Assembly (NCBI GenBank): GCA_016779205.1
Contig: JADHOC010000013.1
Location: 85,235-149,234, forward strand
Origin: Planctomycetota bacterium
Lineage (GTDB): Bacteria > Planctomycetota > UBA1135 > GCA-002686595
Length of the DNA: 64,000 nucleotides
Reading direction: 5' to 3'
In this document: in pieces, positions 8,830 through 17,911 of the stretch
Numbering within the stretch: the first letter of the stretch is position 1
Layout of the letters: each line of letters opens with the position of its first letter
Notes under the pieces: generated by a model
The model's input: only the letters and a program-made list of their open reading frames with translations
What the model was told of the DNA's origin: nothing
Database searches by the model: none
Translations under genes and position numbers: made by a program

Positions 8830-10568
8830 CCCCAGGAGGCGCGGGCGGTCGCGGGGGCCGCGCGCTCGAAGAGGATCAGCGTGAGCTCGGTGAAGTCCCG
8901 CGCGGGGCCCCCGAGCCCGTCGGTCGGCACCGAGTGCAAGCGGAGCCGGGTCCCCTCGAAGAGCGGGCGCTCCTCTGGCCGGGAGGTCTGCCCCTGGGTC
9001 TGCAGGGCGCGCTTCAGGGCGCGCAACAGGCCAGGCTGGTCCTCCCGCACGGCGCCCGGTCGCCAGGTGGCATACAGCAGGTTCGGCGCCGGCGTCCCGT
9101 GATCCAGGAACCACGCGTGGGGGACGCGCTTCTCGTGTCCTGCGGTCCCGCCGGACTTGACCTCCCGTCGAGCCACGGATGGGGTGACCAGCCCGTTGCG
9201 GTCCACGAAGTCGAGGGAGGGGGCGAACCACCCGGGCGAGCCGATCGGACCGAAGGCGAGGACCTCCCCGGGTCGGGTCTCTGCCGCGAGGGCCTTGCCG
9301 AGCAGCGTGAAGTTGCCCTCGTTCTCCCGGGCGACGTCGACGCGCTGCGCCTCGCTCCGGTACCCGCCCTTGAACGAGCGGAAGCGGAGCGCGCTGCGGA
9401 GCCCCTCGGGCGCGACGTGGAGGTCGAAGAGCGGGAGCGGTTGCGCAACGGCGAGCCCCAGGGCGAGGGCGACCCCGGCGCTCCGGGGGACGCGGTCGAT
9501 GCCCACGGCGGCGAGCAGGGCGAGGGCCGGCGTGCAGGGGGCGAGGAAGCGGAAGAACGGCATCCAGTCCCCGCCCACCATCACGTTGTACGCCGCGAAG
9601 CCGAGGGCCAAGAACAGGCCCGCTCCGGCCGCAACGCGCGCCCTCGCCGCGGGGTGACCGAGGGCCGGCAGCGCCAGCGCCAGCGCGGCGAGGGGAGTGA
9701 GGGCCACGAGGCCCCAGGTCGCCACCTGTCGCAGCCCGCGGCCCATGACCTCGGCGCCGCCGCCGGTCTTGGCCGCGACCGTGTTGGGGAGCCACTCTCC
9801 GAAGGTCGCCTGCCGCCAGAAGAGCTGGGCCGCGACGGCGGCGGCCGCCGCGACGGCGATCCAGACGAGGCGCTGGCGGTGCCGCCGAAGGGACCCCAGG
9901 CCCTCTCCGGAGAACATCGACTCCGCGGTGATGGCGGCGGCCGCGGCGCCAATGACCCAGAGGATGCCCTCGACACGCACGGCGCACACGGCGGCGGCGG
10001 TGAGGGCGAGCCAGGCGAGGTCGGAGGGGCGGCGGAGCTCCCCGCGCAGGAGTCCGACGAGGTAGGACGTGAGGAGCAGCGTGAAGAGCGTCGTCTCCAT
10101 CCCTCCGCTGGTCCACGCGACGAACGGGGCGGAGGTGGCGAGCAGCGCCACCGACGCGAACTCGCCCGCCCTCCCGAGGCGCAGCTCGGTGGTGACGAAG
10201 CGCAGCTGGACGATGAGCACGCCCATGGCCAGGGCGAGCTGGAGGGGGCCCAGGAACTCGGGGAACGGCGCGCCGGCCCAGTAGAGGACGGCGAGCAGCG
10301 CGGTCCAGAGCAGGTTGCTGAAGCCCTCGACGGGCTGCCCGCCGGGGCCGAGCTCGAAGGAGTTGAACACCGGCGTGCCCAGCTCGACCCAGTTGCGGGC
10401 GAAGCGGAGCGAGATGTAGGCGTCGTCCACGAGGAACTCGACGCGCCCCACGAGGGCCAGCAGCACGGCGGCGGCGAGCGCCAGCAGGGCGAGGCTGAAG
10501 CGCCGGGCGGCGGCGCTCCTGCCCGAGGGGTGGGGCCCTGGCTGCTGCTCGGCTGTCGGCTGTTCCAT
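8823..10568 (-). CDS. polytopic membrane glycosyltransferase-like protein (GT-C type)
   Basis: The 581-residue protein has about 10-12 hydrophobic segments. It opens with a cytoplasmic tail, one membrane helix, then the loop VDDAYISLRFARNW and PVEGFSNLLW. An acidic DD pair in the first external loop and the PVEG-(F/Y)-(S/T)-N-hL signature are typical of GT-C lipid-linked sugar transferases related to ZomB/AftB-type proteins. The role is probably transfer of a sugar from a polyprenyl carrier to an envelope acceptor, but donor and acceptor cannot be read from sequence. The C-terminal third is a soluble periplasmic-like domain. It is divergent from rlmD across 80 nt, and its end overlaps trmL by 7 nt. 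Confidence 0.75.
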   Translation of the reverse strand: MEQPTAEQQPGPHPSGRSAAARRFSLALLALAAAVLLALVGRVEFLVDDAYISLRFARNWVELGTPVFNSFELGPGGQPVEGFSNLLWTALLAVLYWAGAPFPEFLGPLQLALAMGVLIVQLRFVTTELRLGRAGEFASVALLATSAPFVAWTSGGMETTLFTLLLTSYLVGLLRGELRRPSDLAWLALTAAAVCAVRVEGILWVIGAAAAAITAESMFSGEGLGSLRRHRQRLVWIAVAAAAAVAAQLFWRQATFGEWLPNTVAAKTGGGAEVMGRGLRQVATWGLVALTPLAALALALPALGHPAARARVAAGAGLFLALGFAAYNVMVGGDWMPFFRFLAPCTPALALLAAVGIDRVPRSAGVALALGLAVAQPLPLFDLHVAPEGLRSALRFRSFKGGYRSEAQRVDVARENEGNFTLLGKALAAETRPGEVLAFGPIGSPGWFAPSLDFVDRNGLVTPSVARREVKSGGTAGHEKRVPHAWFLDHGTPAPNLLYATWRPGAVREDQPGLLRALKRALQTQGQTSRPEERPLFEGTRLRLHSVPTDGLGGPARDFTELTLILFERAAPATARASWGQ

Positions 10569-10648
10569 CTTCGGGGTCGTCGCTCCCTACCGGGGAGCGT
10601 ACGCTCCCGAGCCCCGTATCGCTCGTCCTTGCCCGTACCTTCACGCCC

Positions 10649-12100
10649 ATGCCCACCGAACCCTCCGAGCCCACCTCCGCCCCGCCGGTCCGCCGGAAGC
10701 CGCGGCGAGGCGACCGCTTCGACGTGGACGTCGCGGTGATCGATGACCGGGGCCGTGGGGTCGGTCTGGTGGGGGAGAGTCGGCTTCGAATGCGCCACGC
10801 GAACCCCGGCTCCCGCGTCACAGCCGAGGTGCTGAAGCGTCGCGGAGGACGGGTGGAGGCGCGGGTGGTGGAGGTCCTCAAGGCGGGCCCGCACGCCACG
10901 GGCGCTCGGTGTCCCCACGCGGGCGTCTGCGGAGGCTGCGCCCTCCCCACGCTCGAATACGGCGAGCAGCTGCGGCAGAAGCGAGGCCTGGTGGAGCGAG
11001 CGCTGGCCGCGTCCTTCGATGCTGCCGGGCTCGGCGCGCCCCCGCCGGTGGCCGACGTGGAGCCCGCGAGCCAGCTGGAGGGGTACCGGAACAAGATGGA
11101 CTTCACCTTCGGGTCCCGGCGCTACGTGCTCAGCGAGGAGCCCGACGGCGTCGACGCGAGCTTCGGGCTCGGCCTCCACGCGCCGGGGCTCTTCAGCAAG
11201 GTGCTGGACGTCGAGCGGTGCGCCATCGCCTTCGAGGGCTCGGACGGGATCCGGAACACGGTCCGCGAGCTCGCGCTGGCGGCGGGGCTCGCCCCCTGGG
11301 ACCTGCGCGCCCACGAGGGGCTGCTCCGTCACCTGGTGGTCCGGCGCGGCGTGAGGACCGACGAGACCATGGTCGACCTCGTGACCTCGGAGCGCGCCGC
11401 CGAGCAGATCGATCCCCTCGTGCAGGCGCTGCTCCAGCGCCACCCGGAGATCACCACCGTGGTGCAGAACGTGACCCGGCGGGCGGCCACGGTGGCCTAT
11501 GGCGAGGAGGAGCACATCCTCCACGGGCCGGGGACCATCGATGAGGTGCTCTGCGGCAAGCGCTTCCGGATCTCGGCGGACTCCTTCTTCCAGACCAACA
11601 CCGAGCAGGCGGAGCGGCTCTTCGAGATCGTCGGCGAGGAGGCGCGGGTGGAGCCCGGTCAGCGCCTGTTCGACGTCTTCTGCGGCGCGGGCACGATCGG
11701 CCTCGCCATCGCCCCGGAGGGGGTCGAGCTGGTCGGCTTCGAGAGCGCTCCATCCTCCATCCGGGACGCCCGACAGAACGCAGCTCGGAACGGCCGGGAG
11801 GACGCCGTGTTCCATGAGGGCGACGTCCTGGAGACGCTCCGGCTCGAGTCCGCGTCCCGGCGACCCGACGTGCTCGTGGTGGACCCGCCGCGCGCGGGGC
11901 TGCACCCGAAGGTCCCCGCGCAGCTCATCGAGCTCGGCGCAGGCCGGATGATCTTCGTGTCCTGCAATCCAACCTCCGGGGCCCGGGACGTGGCGGCGCT
12001 CTGCGCGGGAGGCTACGAGGTCACCGCCGTGCGACCGGTCGACCTCTTCCCGCACACGCCTCACGTTGAGGTGGTCTTCACGCTGGAGCGGAGGCCTTGA
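10649..12100 (+). CDS. rlmD: 23S rRNA (uracil-C5)-methyltransferase, RlmD/RumA family
   Basis: This family methylates a uridine in 23S rRNA (U1939 for RlmD). The 483-residue product has an N-terminal TRAM domain (about 20-80) and iron-sulfur cysteines C88, C94 and C97 (RCPHAGVCGGC) with a fourth candidate in DVERCAIAF. The SAM fold follows, with DVFCGAGTIGLAI and DPPRAGLHP. The catalytic nucleophile is C439 in FVSCNPTS. The start ATG at 10649 gives a basic leader before the TRAM domain. RlmC-type specificity cannot be excluded without alignment. Its stop overlaps the TTG start of yqgE (TTGA), so the two are probably translated together. Confidence 0.92.
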   Translation: MPTEPSEPTSAPPVRRKPRRGDRFDVDVAVIDDRGRGVGLVGESRLRMRHANPGSRVTAEVLKRRGGRVEARVVEVLKAGPHATGARCPHAGVCGGCALPTLEYGEQLRQKRGLVERALAASFDAAGLGAPPPVADVEPASQLEGYRNKMDFTFGSRRYVLSEEPDGVDASFGLGLHAPGLFSKVLDVERCAIAFEGSDGIRNTVRELALAAGLAPWDLRAHEGLLRHLVVRRGVRTDETMVDLVTSERAAEQIDPLVQALLQRHPEITTVVQNVTRRAATVAYGEEEHILHGPGTIDEVLCGKRFRISADSFFQTNTEQAERLFEIVGEEARVEPGQRLFDVFCGAGTIGLAIAPEGVELVGFESAPSSIRDARQNAARNGREDAVFHEGDVLETLRLESASRRPDVLVVDPPRAGLHPKVPAQLIELGAGRMIFVSCNPTSGARDVAALCAGGYEVTAVRPVDLFPHTPHVEVVFTLERRP

Positions 12101-12675
12101 GCGAGCTGCGCGCCGGTGCCGGGACGATGCTGCTCAGCGCGCCCGCGCTCCTCGACCCGAACTTCATGCACACCGTCGTGCTGATGTGCCAGCACGACGA
12201 GGAGGGCGCCTTCGGCCTCGTCGTCAATCGGACCACCCAGGCGCGCGTGGGCGACCTGTTCCCGGACCACCCGGACCTGGGGTCCCTGGATCTCAAGGTG
12301 CGGGAGGGGGGGCCCGTCGCGCGGGACACGCTGCAGCTGATCCACCGCTTCTCCGGCGACCTCGCCGGCGCGACCGGGGGGCTGGAGGTGGGCGACGGGA
12401 TACGCATCGGCGCGGACCTGGAGTCCCTCGTGCGGCGTCCTGGGGCGGCGGAGGCCCTCGAGGAGCACGCCCGATTCGTGGTGGGATACTCCGGCTGGGC
12501 GGCGGGGCAGCTCGACGACGAGATCCGTGGCGGTTCCTGGCTCCCCTTGCCCACGGCCGCCGACCTGGTCTTCGCGGACGGAGCGGCCGAGGAGGTCTGG
12601 CGTGCGGCGATCCGGCGGCTCGGCGGGGGCGGGGCGTCCCTCGCCCATTTGCCCCCGGACCCCACCTGGAATTGA
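12097..12675 (+). CDS. yqgE: YqgE/AlgH family protein (UPF0301)
   Basis: The 192-residue protein shows the family core: GTMLLSAPALLDPNF, then TVVLMCQHDEEGAFGLVVNR, GGPV and a late VGYSGWAAGQLDDEI. Length and order match UPF0301. The biochemical function is unknown; in some proteobacteria relatives are linked to redox or alginate regulation, which is not evidence here. The start is TTG at 12097, overlapping the stop of rlmD in TTGA. Confidence 0.92.
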   Translation: MSELRAGAGTMLLSAPALLDPNFMHTVVLMCQHDEEGAFGLVVNRTTQARVGDLFPDHPDLGSLDLKVREGGPVARDTLQLIHRFSGDLAGATGGLEVGDGIRIGADLESLVRRPGAAEALEEHARFVVGYSGWAAGQLDDEIRGGSWLPLPTAADLVFADGAAEEVWRAAIRRLGGGGASLAHLPPDPTWN

Positions 12676-12752
12676 CGGAGCGCCGCCCCGGTGACGCGAT
12701 CCAGGTCACCGGGGCTATCCTCTCCTCACCGACCTTCCCCGGTGATCCCTCC

Positions 12753-15056
12753 TTGTCCACCTCCACCGCAACCGATCCGCGCCCCGACGAGCCGGCGGCT
12801 GGATCAGAGCTGACCCGCCGCAGGCTGGGCTGCTCCGGGACCCTGCTCAGCAGCGGGTGCGGATGCCTCGCGTTCATGTCGGGCGCCGCGCTCGCCATCG
12901 CGTTGTTCGGGGCACACTTGCTCTCTGGCTGGGGGGCGCGCGCGCTCGAGGAGCTCCTCGCCAGCGGGCTCAACGCCACGGTGGAGGTCTCCGGGTTGGA
13001 CCTCTCCTGGAGTCGGCGGCAGACGGTTCAGTCCGTGACCGTGGTGGGGCCCGACGGCCAGCAGGTCGCCCAGGCCAGCGCAGAGCTCCCGTCGCTCCTC
13101 GACATACTCAACGGAGGCGACCCGACCTTGGACGTGAGCGTGGACGTGCTCTCGCTTCGCTCCCGGGTCGACGAGGGAGGCGTCGATGACCTTCAGCGGA
13201 CCATGCAGATCGGCGAGCAGGGGTTGCTGGAGACCGCGCTGCGAAGCCTCGCGCGTTGGGGGGCTGGCACCTCCCCGCTCCCGGACGTGAGGGTCTCCCT
13301 CTCGGTCAAGGACTGGACGGTGGACGACACTGCCTCCGGGCGTGGGCTGGTGAGGGTCAGGGACAGCGAGGCCACGATCGTCTGCCGCATGGAGGCGGCG
13401 GCGCTGATCCTGGATCGCGCCCTCGTGACGTGGCCGGGGCGAGCGGAACCGGCCGAGGTGAGTGGCGCGGTCCATCTCGGGCCCGCGGCGCCCGTTGCGG
13501 ACCGCTCGCCGGTCACCGTGCAGCGCCTGGCGCTCTCGTCGGATGGCGTCCCGCTGGACGTGGCGCGCTCGATGGGGCTGATCCGCCGCACCCCCCCGGA
13601 GAAGCGCGGCCCCTCGCCGACCCCGGAGGCCTGGATGCACGGCCAGGCGGTCGACTTCCTGATGGCCGAGCTGGAGGCCGGGGCTGTGATCGACGTGGAC
13701 GTCGGACCGGACCCTGGCGGCGAGCAGCTCCTCGGGCGCTTCGAGGTGAGCGGTCCGAGCATGACGCTCTCCCTCGACGTCGAGTGGGAGGGGGGCCTCA
13801 TGGTGCCGAGGAGTAGCGGTAGCCGCGCCGCCCTCGACGTGCTCGTGCGAGGCGCGGCGGGTGGCGTCGCCGGGCTGCTGGAGGGGGCGCTGCCGGAGCG
13901 CCTGTCCGTGCAGGAACTGAGCGGGCCGCTCGACTGGACGCTCGCGAGCAGGTCGTTCTCGGTGCCGTTCGAGCCGCGGGATGTGCTCAACCTTCGATCC
14001 GCACTCATGGAGGCCATGGGGTCGATGCAGCTCGGCGCCTATGCCCGCGTCGCGGGCGGCAGGGAGGCCCAGGTCCGCCTGCAGGCCGAGGTCGCGCCAG
14101 ACCTCGAGCTCAGCCTGGCGCACTTCCTCACGAACATCGCCTTCGATGGGGAGCGCGGGTCCACGGTCACGAGCTCCTGGCGCGACGGGTCATCCCGGAT
14201 CGCGAACCTGTCGCTTCGGACCCCCTCTGCGGGGGGGGCGAATGCCAGCCCGGGCGAGATGCAAGTCGCCGCCTTCGACGTCCCGACCGTCATGCTGGGG
14301 GGCGACCGGCAACTCCCGCGAGAGATCCAGGCGCTGCTCCCCGAGCGGTTGTCTTCGATCGCCCTCGAGGGGCTCGCCCTGCCTCGCTTCGGCGACTGGG
14401 AGCCCACGGGGACCGGAGAGCAGGTACGGCTCAACGTGGTCGCCGGAGGTGGGAATGAGTTCTATGGCTTCGTGGAGGGGTCGATCCTCTCGCTGCCCTT
14501 CGCCCACCTGGAGACGAGCCCCGACGCGGCGATCAGCCGGACGCTCTTCGAGCGGCTGATGCCATGGTTCACGGCGGTCAGGCCCCAGCCCGGGGCCGCG
14601 CCGAAGCTGGAGCTCGACGTGGTGGAGTACACCGTCGACCTGGCAGCGGCCGAGTTCAGGGAGACCGGTCAGATGACCCTCGCCATCGGCTCCATGCTGG
14701 CTCGCCTGCAGTCGGGCCTCGCCGGGTCGACCTTCAACGTCCCTCAGACCGAGTGGGTCGAGTGGGGCCCGGACAAGGTCCGGTTGGAGTTGAACGACGA
14801 CATCGTCCGCTACCGCCGGGCCCAGATCCCGCTCGGTGAGGACGAGGAGCCGGTACAGCTGAGCGGCTTCCTCGATCGGGGGGACAACGTGCTCTCGATC
14901 AAGGCGGTGGTGCCTGCCAACGTCGTGGTAGGGGCCGAGGACGCCGGCATCCTCCCCGCGCAGTTGACGCTCACCGGACCGGCCGACCGTCTCGACCTCG
15001 CCGTGGATCGGGACGTGATCGCGCCGCTCATCGACGCCATTCGCGGCGGCGAGTAG
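12753..15056 (+). CDS. large AsmA/TamB-like envelope protein with N-terminal membrane anchor
   Basis: The 767-residue product has a short basic N-terminus, a Cys/Gly-rich hydrophobic segment (about 32-55), and then a long beta-rich region. It opens with NATVEVSGLDLSW and a hydrophilic VTVVGPDGQ, the arrangement seen at the start of AsmA-like proteins, which hold lipid-transfer or outer-membrane assembly roles. Overall similarity is weak, so this is a fold-level guess. The TTG at 12753 is chosen because the frame upstream overlaps yqgE and looks non-coding; an ATG at 12876 would begin inside the membrane segment. There is no clear ribosome-binding site. It lies 77 nt downstream of yqgE on the same strand. 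Confidence 0.6.
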   Translation: MSTSTATDPRPDEPAAGSELTRRRLGCSGTLLSSGCGCLAFMSGAALAIALFGAHLLSGWGARALEELLASGLNATVEVSGLDLSWSRRQTVQSVTVVGPDGQQVAQASAELPSLLDILNGGDPTLDVSVDVLSLRSRVDEGGVDDLQRTMQIGEQGLLETALRSLARWGAGTSPLPDVRVSLSVKDWTVDDTASGRGLVRVRDSEATIVCRMEAAALILDRALVTWPGRAEPAEVSGAVHLGPAAPVADRSPVTVQRLALSSDGVPLDVARSMGLIRRTPPEKRGPSPTPEAWMHGQAVDFLMAELEAGAVIDVDVGPDPGGEQLLGRFEVSGPSMTLSLDVEWEGGLMVPRSSGSRAALDVLVRGAAGGVAGLLEGALPERLSVQELSGPLDWTLASRSFSVPFEPRDVLNLRSALMEAMGSMQLGAYARVAGGREAQVRLQAEVAPDLELSLAHFLTNIAFDGERGSTVTSSWRDGSSRIANLSLRTPSAGGANASPGEMQVAAFDVPTVMLGGDRQLPREIQALLPERLSSIALEGLALPRFGDWEPTGTGEQVRLNVVAGGGNEFYGFVEGSILSLPFAHLETSPDAAISRTLFERLMPWFTAVRPQPGAAPKLELDVVEYTVDLAAAEFRETGQMTLAIGSMLARLQSGLAGSTFNVPQTEWVEWGPDKVRLELNDDIVRYRRAQIPLGEDEEPVQLSGFLDRGDNVLSIKAVVPANVVVGAEDAGILPAQLTLTGPADRLDLAVDRDVIAPLIDAIRGGE

Positions 15057-15104
15057 CCGGGTGCCGGCGGTCGACCCCGACCGTGACCTGGACGGGGCGC
15101 CCGG

Positions 15105-15998
15105 TCAGGCCCTCGGCGCCGCCTCGAGCATCGCATCGAGGAGCGGGTTCTCGGGGCAGTCCTTCCGCCAGGCCGCGACGATGTCGAGCTCGGCGGTGGG
15201 GGAAGGGAGCGGCCGTGACTGGACGGCCTCGGATGCGGGCTCGTCGCCTGCCAGCCACGGGAGGATCGACCAGCCGAGACCGGCCGCGATGAAGCCCAGG
15301 ATGGTCTCGGCGCTCGACCCCGACAGGGTCGAGACCGGCGAGACGTCGTGCTGGCCTAGCGCCATGAACTGCAGCTCCCGGGCGCGCGGCTGGGAGTAGG
15401 CCACGAAGGGGAGCGTCGCGAGAGCCGCCAGGTTCACGGGCTCATCCTCGGGCTGGGCGTGCTGCTCGGGGAGCACGACGTACGGACGCAAGGCCGCGAC
15501 CTTCATGGTCGCGATGTCATCGGGAGTCTCGTAGAGGTGATCGATGGCGAGGTCCACGGCGCCCTGGCGCAGCAGCGCGGGGGCGTCGTCGCCGGTCTCC
15601 TCCAGGTGGATCTCGATGGAGGGGTGCTCGGCGTGGAGCCGTTGGACCCAGGCGGGGATGAGGCGCCGTAGCAGCAGGCTGGAGCTGCTGACCCGGAGCG
15701 TCCCCCCGAACTCTCCGCCGCGTACGGACCGGATGACAGAGGGGAGGGATTCGAAGAAGGGGCGGACGAAGTCGAACAGCCGCTGGCCCGCGGGGGTCAG
15801 GGCCATCCGGTCCTTCGCGACCCGCTCGAAGAGCGTCACCGCCAGCTCATCCTCGAGCTTCTTCACCTGCTGGTGAACGGCCGGCTGGGTGATGGGATAG
15901 GGGAACGCGCGTGCCGCGCGGGCGTAGCCCCCGGTGCGAGCGACCCAGAAGAATCCTTCCAGTCGGTGGATGCCGAGGTGCTGGGGGGTGCTCGCCAT
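15105..15998 (-). CDS. LysR-family transcriptional regulator
   Basis: The 297-residue protein has the LysR layout. An N-terminal winged HTH (about 8-67) includes GYARAARAFP, TQPAVHQQVKKLEDEL, LFER and LTPAGQRLF. It is followed by a periplasmic-binding-like effector domain (about 95-290) with GTLRVSSSS at its start and LGWSILPWLAG near the end. Its targets are unknown. LysR genes often control a divergent neighbour, but here the neighbours are co-directional (cyaY, 10 nt upstream), so it may be the last gene of the nth operon. Confidence 0.93.
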   Translation of the reverse strand: MASTPQHLGIHRLEGFFWVARTGGYARAARAFPYPITQPAVHQQVKKLEDELAVTLFERVAKDRMALTPAGQRLFDFVRPFFESLPSVIRSVRGGEFGGTLRVSSSSLLLRRLIPAWVQRLHAEHPSIEIHLEETGDDAPALLRQGAVDLAIDHLYETPDDIATMKVAALRPYVVLPEQHAQPEDEPVNLAALATLPFVAYSQPRARELQFMALGQHDVSPVSTLSGSSAETILGFIAAGLGWSILPWLAGDEPASEAVQSRPLPSPTAELDIVAAWRKDCPENPLLDAMLEAAPRA

Positions 15999-16008
15999 AT
16001 CGGTGGGC

Positions 16009-16335
16009 TCAGATGGGGTGGGGGATGGCGCGGCCGAGGGTCTCGGCCACGGTGCCTGCGATCCTCTCGAAGAGCTCGTGCCCGTCCTTGTCGCACCGCC
16101 AGGTCTGGCTCTCCGGATCCAGTACGTAGTGCCAGGCGCGGACCCCGGCGGCGTACCACATCTCGTTCGTGGCGGTCTGGCGGTTGAGGACGTAGGTGGG
16201 GCCGCCCTCGAACTGGATCTTCAGCACGCCGTCAGCGGTGGAGAAGTCCACCTCATCGGGGTCGAAGTCCTCGAGCCAGTCCTCGACGCGTCGGATGACG
16301 TCGTCGGCGAGTCGTAAGAAGGTGGGACGATCCAT
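16009..16335 (-). CDS. cyaY: CyaY, bacterial frataxin-like iron-binding protein
   Basis: CyaY binds iron on an acidic helix and modulates iron-sulfur cluster assembly by IscS. The 108-residue length is exact for the family. The order of conserved features matches: FLRLADDV in helix 1, acidic DFDPDEVDF, GVLKIQFEGG, LNRQTATNEMWYA and AWHYVL in the sheet, then WRCDKDGHELF. The signature Trp-Cys-Asp and Asn-Arg-Gln residues are all present. A cysteine desulfurase (30379-31545) lies elsewhere in the window. The gene starts 12 nt after the zincin stop and ends 10 nt before the LysR start. Confidence 0.88.
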   Translation of the reverse strand: MDRPTFLRLADDVIRRVEDWLEDFDPDEVDFSTADGVLKIQFEGGPTYVLNRQTATNEMWYAAGVRAWHYVLDPESQTWRCDKDGHELFERIAGTVAETLGRAIPHPI

Positions 16336-16347
16336 GTGGTGGTGGGG

Positions 16348-17157
16348 TCAGGCCAGGCCGAGCGCGGCCACGCCGTCTTCGCCCAATCCTAGGAGGTGCC
16401 CGATCTCGTGGAAGAGCGTGACGCGGATCTCCTCGGCGAGGTGTTCTTCGTCGCGCGCCATGCGCTCCAGGTTGCGCTGGAAGAGATAGATGGACGGGGG
16501 GAGCTGGGCGGGGAAGTCCTCCGCCAGGTCGTGGATGGTGGGGCCCACGAAGAGCCCCAGGATGTCAGGCGGCGTGGAGGAGGGGTCCCTTGGGTCCACG
16601 AGCTCGCGGAAGGGGACCGGCTCCCGGACCACACGGATCGCCTGGACCCGCTCCGCGAACGGCGGGGCGAGGGAGGCCAGCGCGTCCTCGACGATCCGGT
16701 CGAACCTCGGGGCCGTGATGCGCACGGGAGCGGGGCGATCGGGGTCGAGCTCGGCGGCCTCGACCATCAGGGCGTGGGCGTGGTCGTGGTCCCCCGCGTG
16801 ATCGGCAAGGAGGGCCAGCCGTTCACAGATCCAGGGGTCCCTCTCCACGGCCGAGATCGCCTGGAAGGCCGCGTCGGCCCCGTCGAGGTCCCATGATTCC
16901 AGGGCCACCTCCCCCCGTAACTCGACGACCTCGAGGTCATCATCACCCAGGGAGGACGCGGCGGCTCCCAGCCGCGCCCGGGCGGGTTCGAGCATCCCCA
17001 GGTCCAGGTAGGCGCGGACCTCGAGGAGGGCGCGGGGCCCCTCGAGCCCTGAGCGGGATGCCTGGGTGAGGGCGAGCTCCGGGTCGCCCGCCTCGAGGGA
17101 CCCCGCTGCCTGTTCGAGGGCCTCGTCGAGGCCCTCATCGTCTCGTTCGGTCTGCAT
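16348..17157 (-). CDS. TPR-like protein with C-terminal zincin-type metallopeptidase domain (PF06262 type)
   Basis: The 269-residue product has an Ala/Leu/Glu-rich helical N-terminal half (about 8-140) resembling degenerate TPR repeats. The C-terminal domain resembles the small minimal zincins of PF06262. Its zinc signature is HEIGHLLGLGED, preceded by PPSIYLFQRNLERMARDEEHLAEEI, shown here in parts as PPSIYLFQ and EEIRVTLF. Family members usually lack the helical extension, so this is a fusion. The ATG at 17157 overlaps the stop of nth by one base (TGATG reading leftward), implying coupled translation. Physiological substrate unknown. Confidence 0.75.
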   Translation of the reverse strand: MQTERDDEGLDEALEQAAGSLEAGDPELALTQASRSGLEGPRALLEVRAYLDLGMLEPARARLGAAASSLGDDDLEVVELRGEVALESWDLDGADAAFQAISAVERDPWICERLALLADHAGDHDHAHALMVEAAELDPDRPAPVRITAPRFDRIVEDALASLAPPFAERVQAIRVVREPVPFRELVDPRDPSSTPPDILGLFVGPTIHDLAEDFPAQLPPSIYLFQRNLERMARDEEHLAEEIRVTLFHEIGHLLGLGEDGVAALGLA

Positions 17158-17852
17158 CAGGAGCTCACCTTGCGCTGGCCCGGGCGCCGCCTGGCCGCGT
17201 CATCCCGCCGGCGCTCGTCCTGCGCGCGCTTCTTGGTCGCCGCCCAGGAGCAGATGGGGCATGTCGAGAGGTCATGGAAGCGCGCCGGGCAGTGCTCACG
17301 TCCGAAGAAGATGATCTGCAGGTGGACCTTGGACCAGGTCGACTCGGGGAAGACCGCCTTCAGGTCGCGCTCGGTCCGCTCGACGGTTGTGTCGTTGGAG
17401 AGGCCCCAGCGCGCGGCGAGGCGGTGGATGTGGGTGTCGACGGGGAACGCCGGCATCCCGAAGCACTGGGCCATGACGACGCTTGCGGTCTTGTGCCCGA
17501 CCCCGGGCAGCGCCTCGAGGGCGGCGAGGTCGCCGGGGACCTCGCCGCCGTGCCGCTCCATGAGGATCTCGGCCAGCCGACGGATGTTCTTGGCCTTGGT
17601 GGGGGCGAGGCCGCAGGTCTTGATGGACTCGAGGATGTCGGCGACCTCGAGCTCGGCCATGGTCGCGGGGTCGCTCGCCTTCCTGAAGAGGTCCGGGGTG
17701 ACGAGGTTCACCCGCAGGTCCGTGGTCTGTGCCGAGAGGAGGACGGCGACCAGCAGCGTGAACGGGTCCCGGTGATCCAGGGGGATCGGCGGGTCCGGGT
17801 ACAACTCCTCGAGCTGGAACAGGATTCGCTCCGCCTTCTCACTGCGCTTCAT
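17157..17852 (-). CDS. nth: endonuclease III (DNA glycosylase/AP lyase)
   Basis: Nth removes oxidised pyrimidines and cleaves the abasic site. The 231-residue protein contains VLLSAQTTD, the helix-hairpin-helix LPGVGHKTASV with catalytic K121, and D139 in FPVDTHIHRLA. The iron-sulfur loop is unusual: cysteines C188, C198 and C201 are present with a C-X9-C-X2-C spacing, and no fourth Cys follows (CSWAATKKR). Canonical Nth has C-X6-C-X2-C-X5-C. The cluster may be absent or may use another ligand. A basic 20-residue tail follows. It is the first gene of a leftward run nth-zincin-cyaY-lysR. Confidence 0.93.
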   Translation of the reverse strand: MKRSEKAERILFQLEELYPDPPIPLDHRDPFTLLVAVLLSAQTTDLRVNLVTPDLFRKASDPATMAELEVADILESIKTCGLAPTKAKNIRRLAEILMERHGGEVPGDLAALEALPGVGHKTASVVMAQCFGMPAFPVDTHIHRLAARWGLSNDTTVERTERDLKAVFPESTWSKVHLQIIFFGREHCPARFHDLSTCPICSWAATKKRAQDERRRDDAARRRPGQRKVSS

Positions 17853-17911
17853 GGGCGCAGCCTAACCCCTCGGCCCCTCGCCCGCCCTCGCAACGGCGGC
17901 GCAAGGTCCGC

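Noticed and set aside
8581..11106. 841-codon open frame on the minus strand
   Set aside because: It overlaps trmL and rlmD in another frame, is Arg/Pro-rich and has no domain. It is an artefact of high GC.
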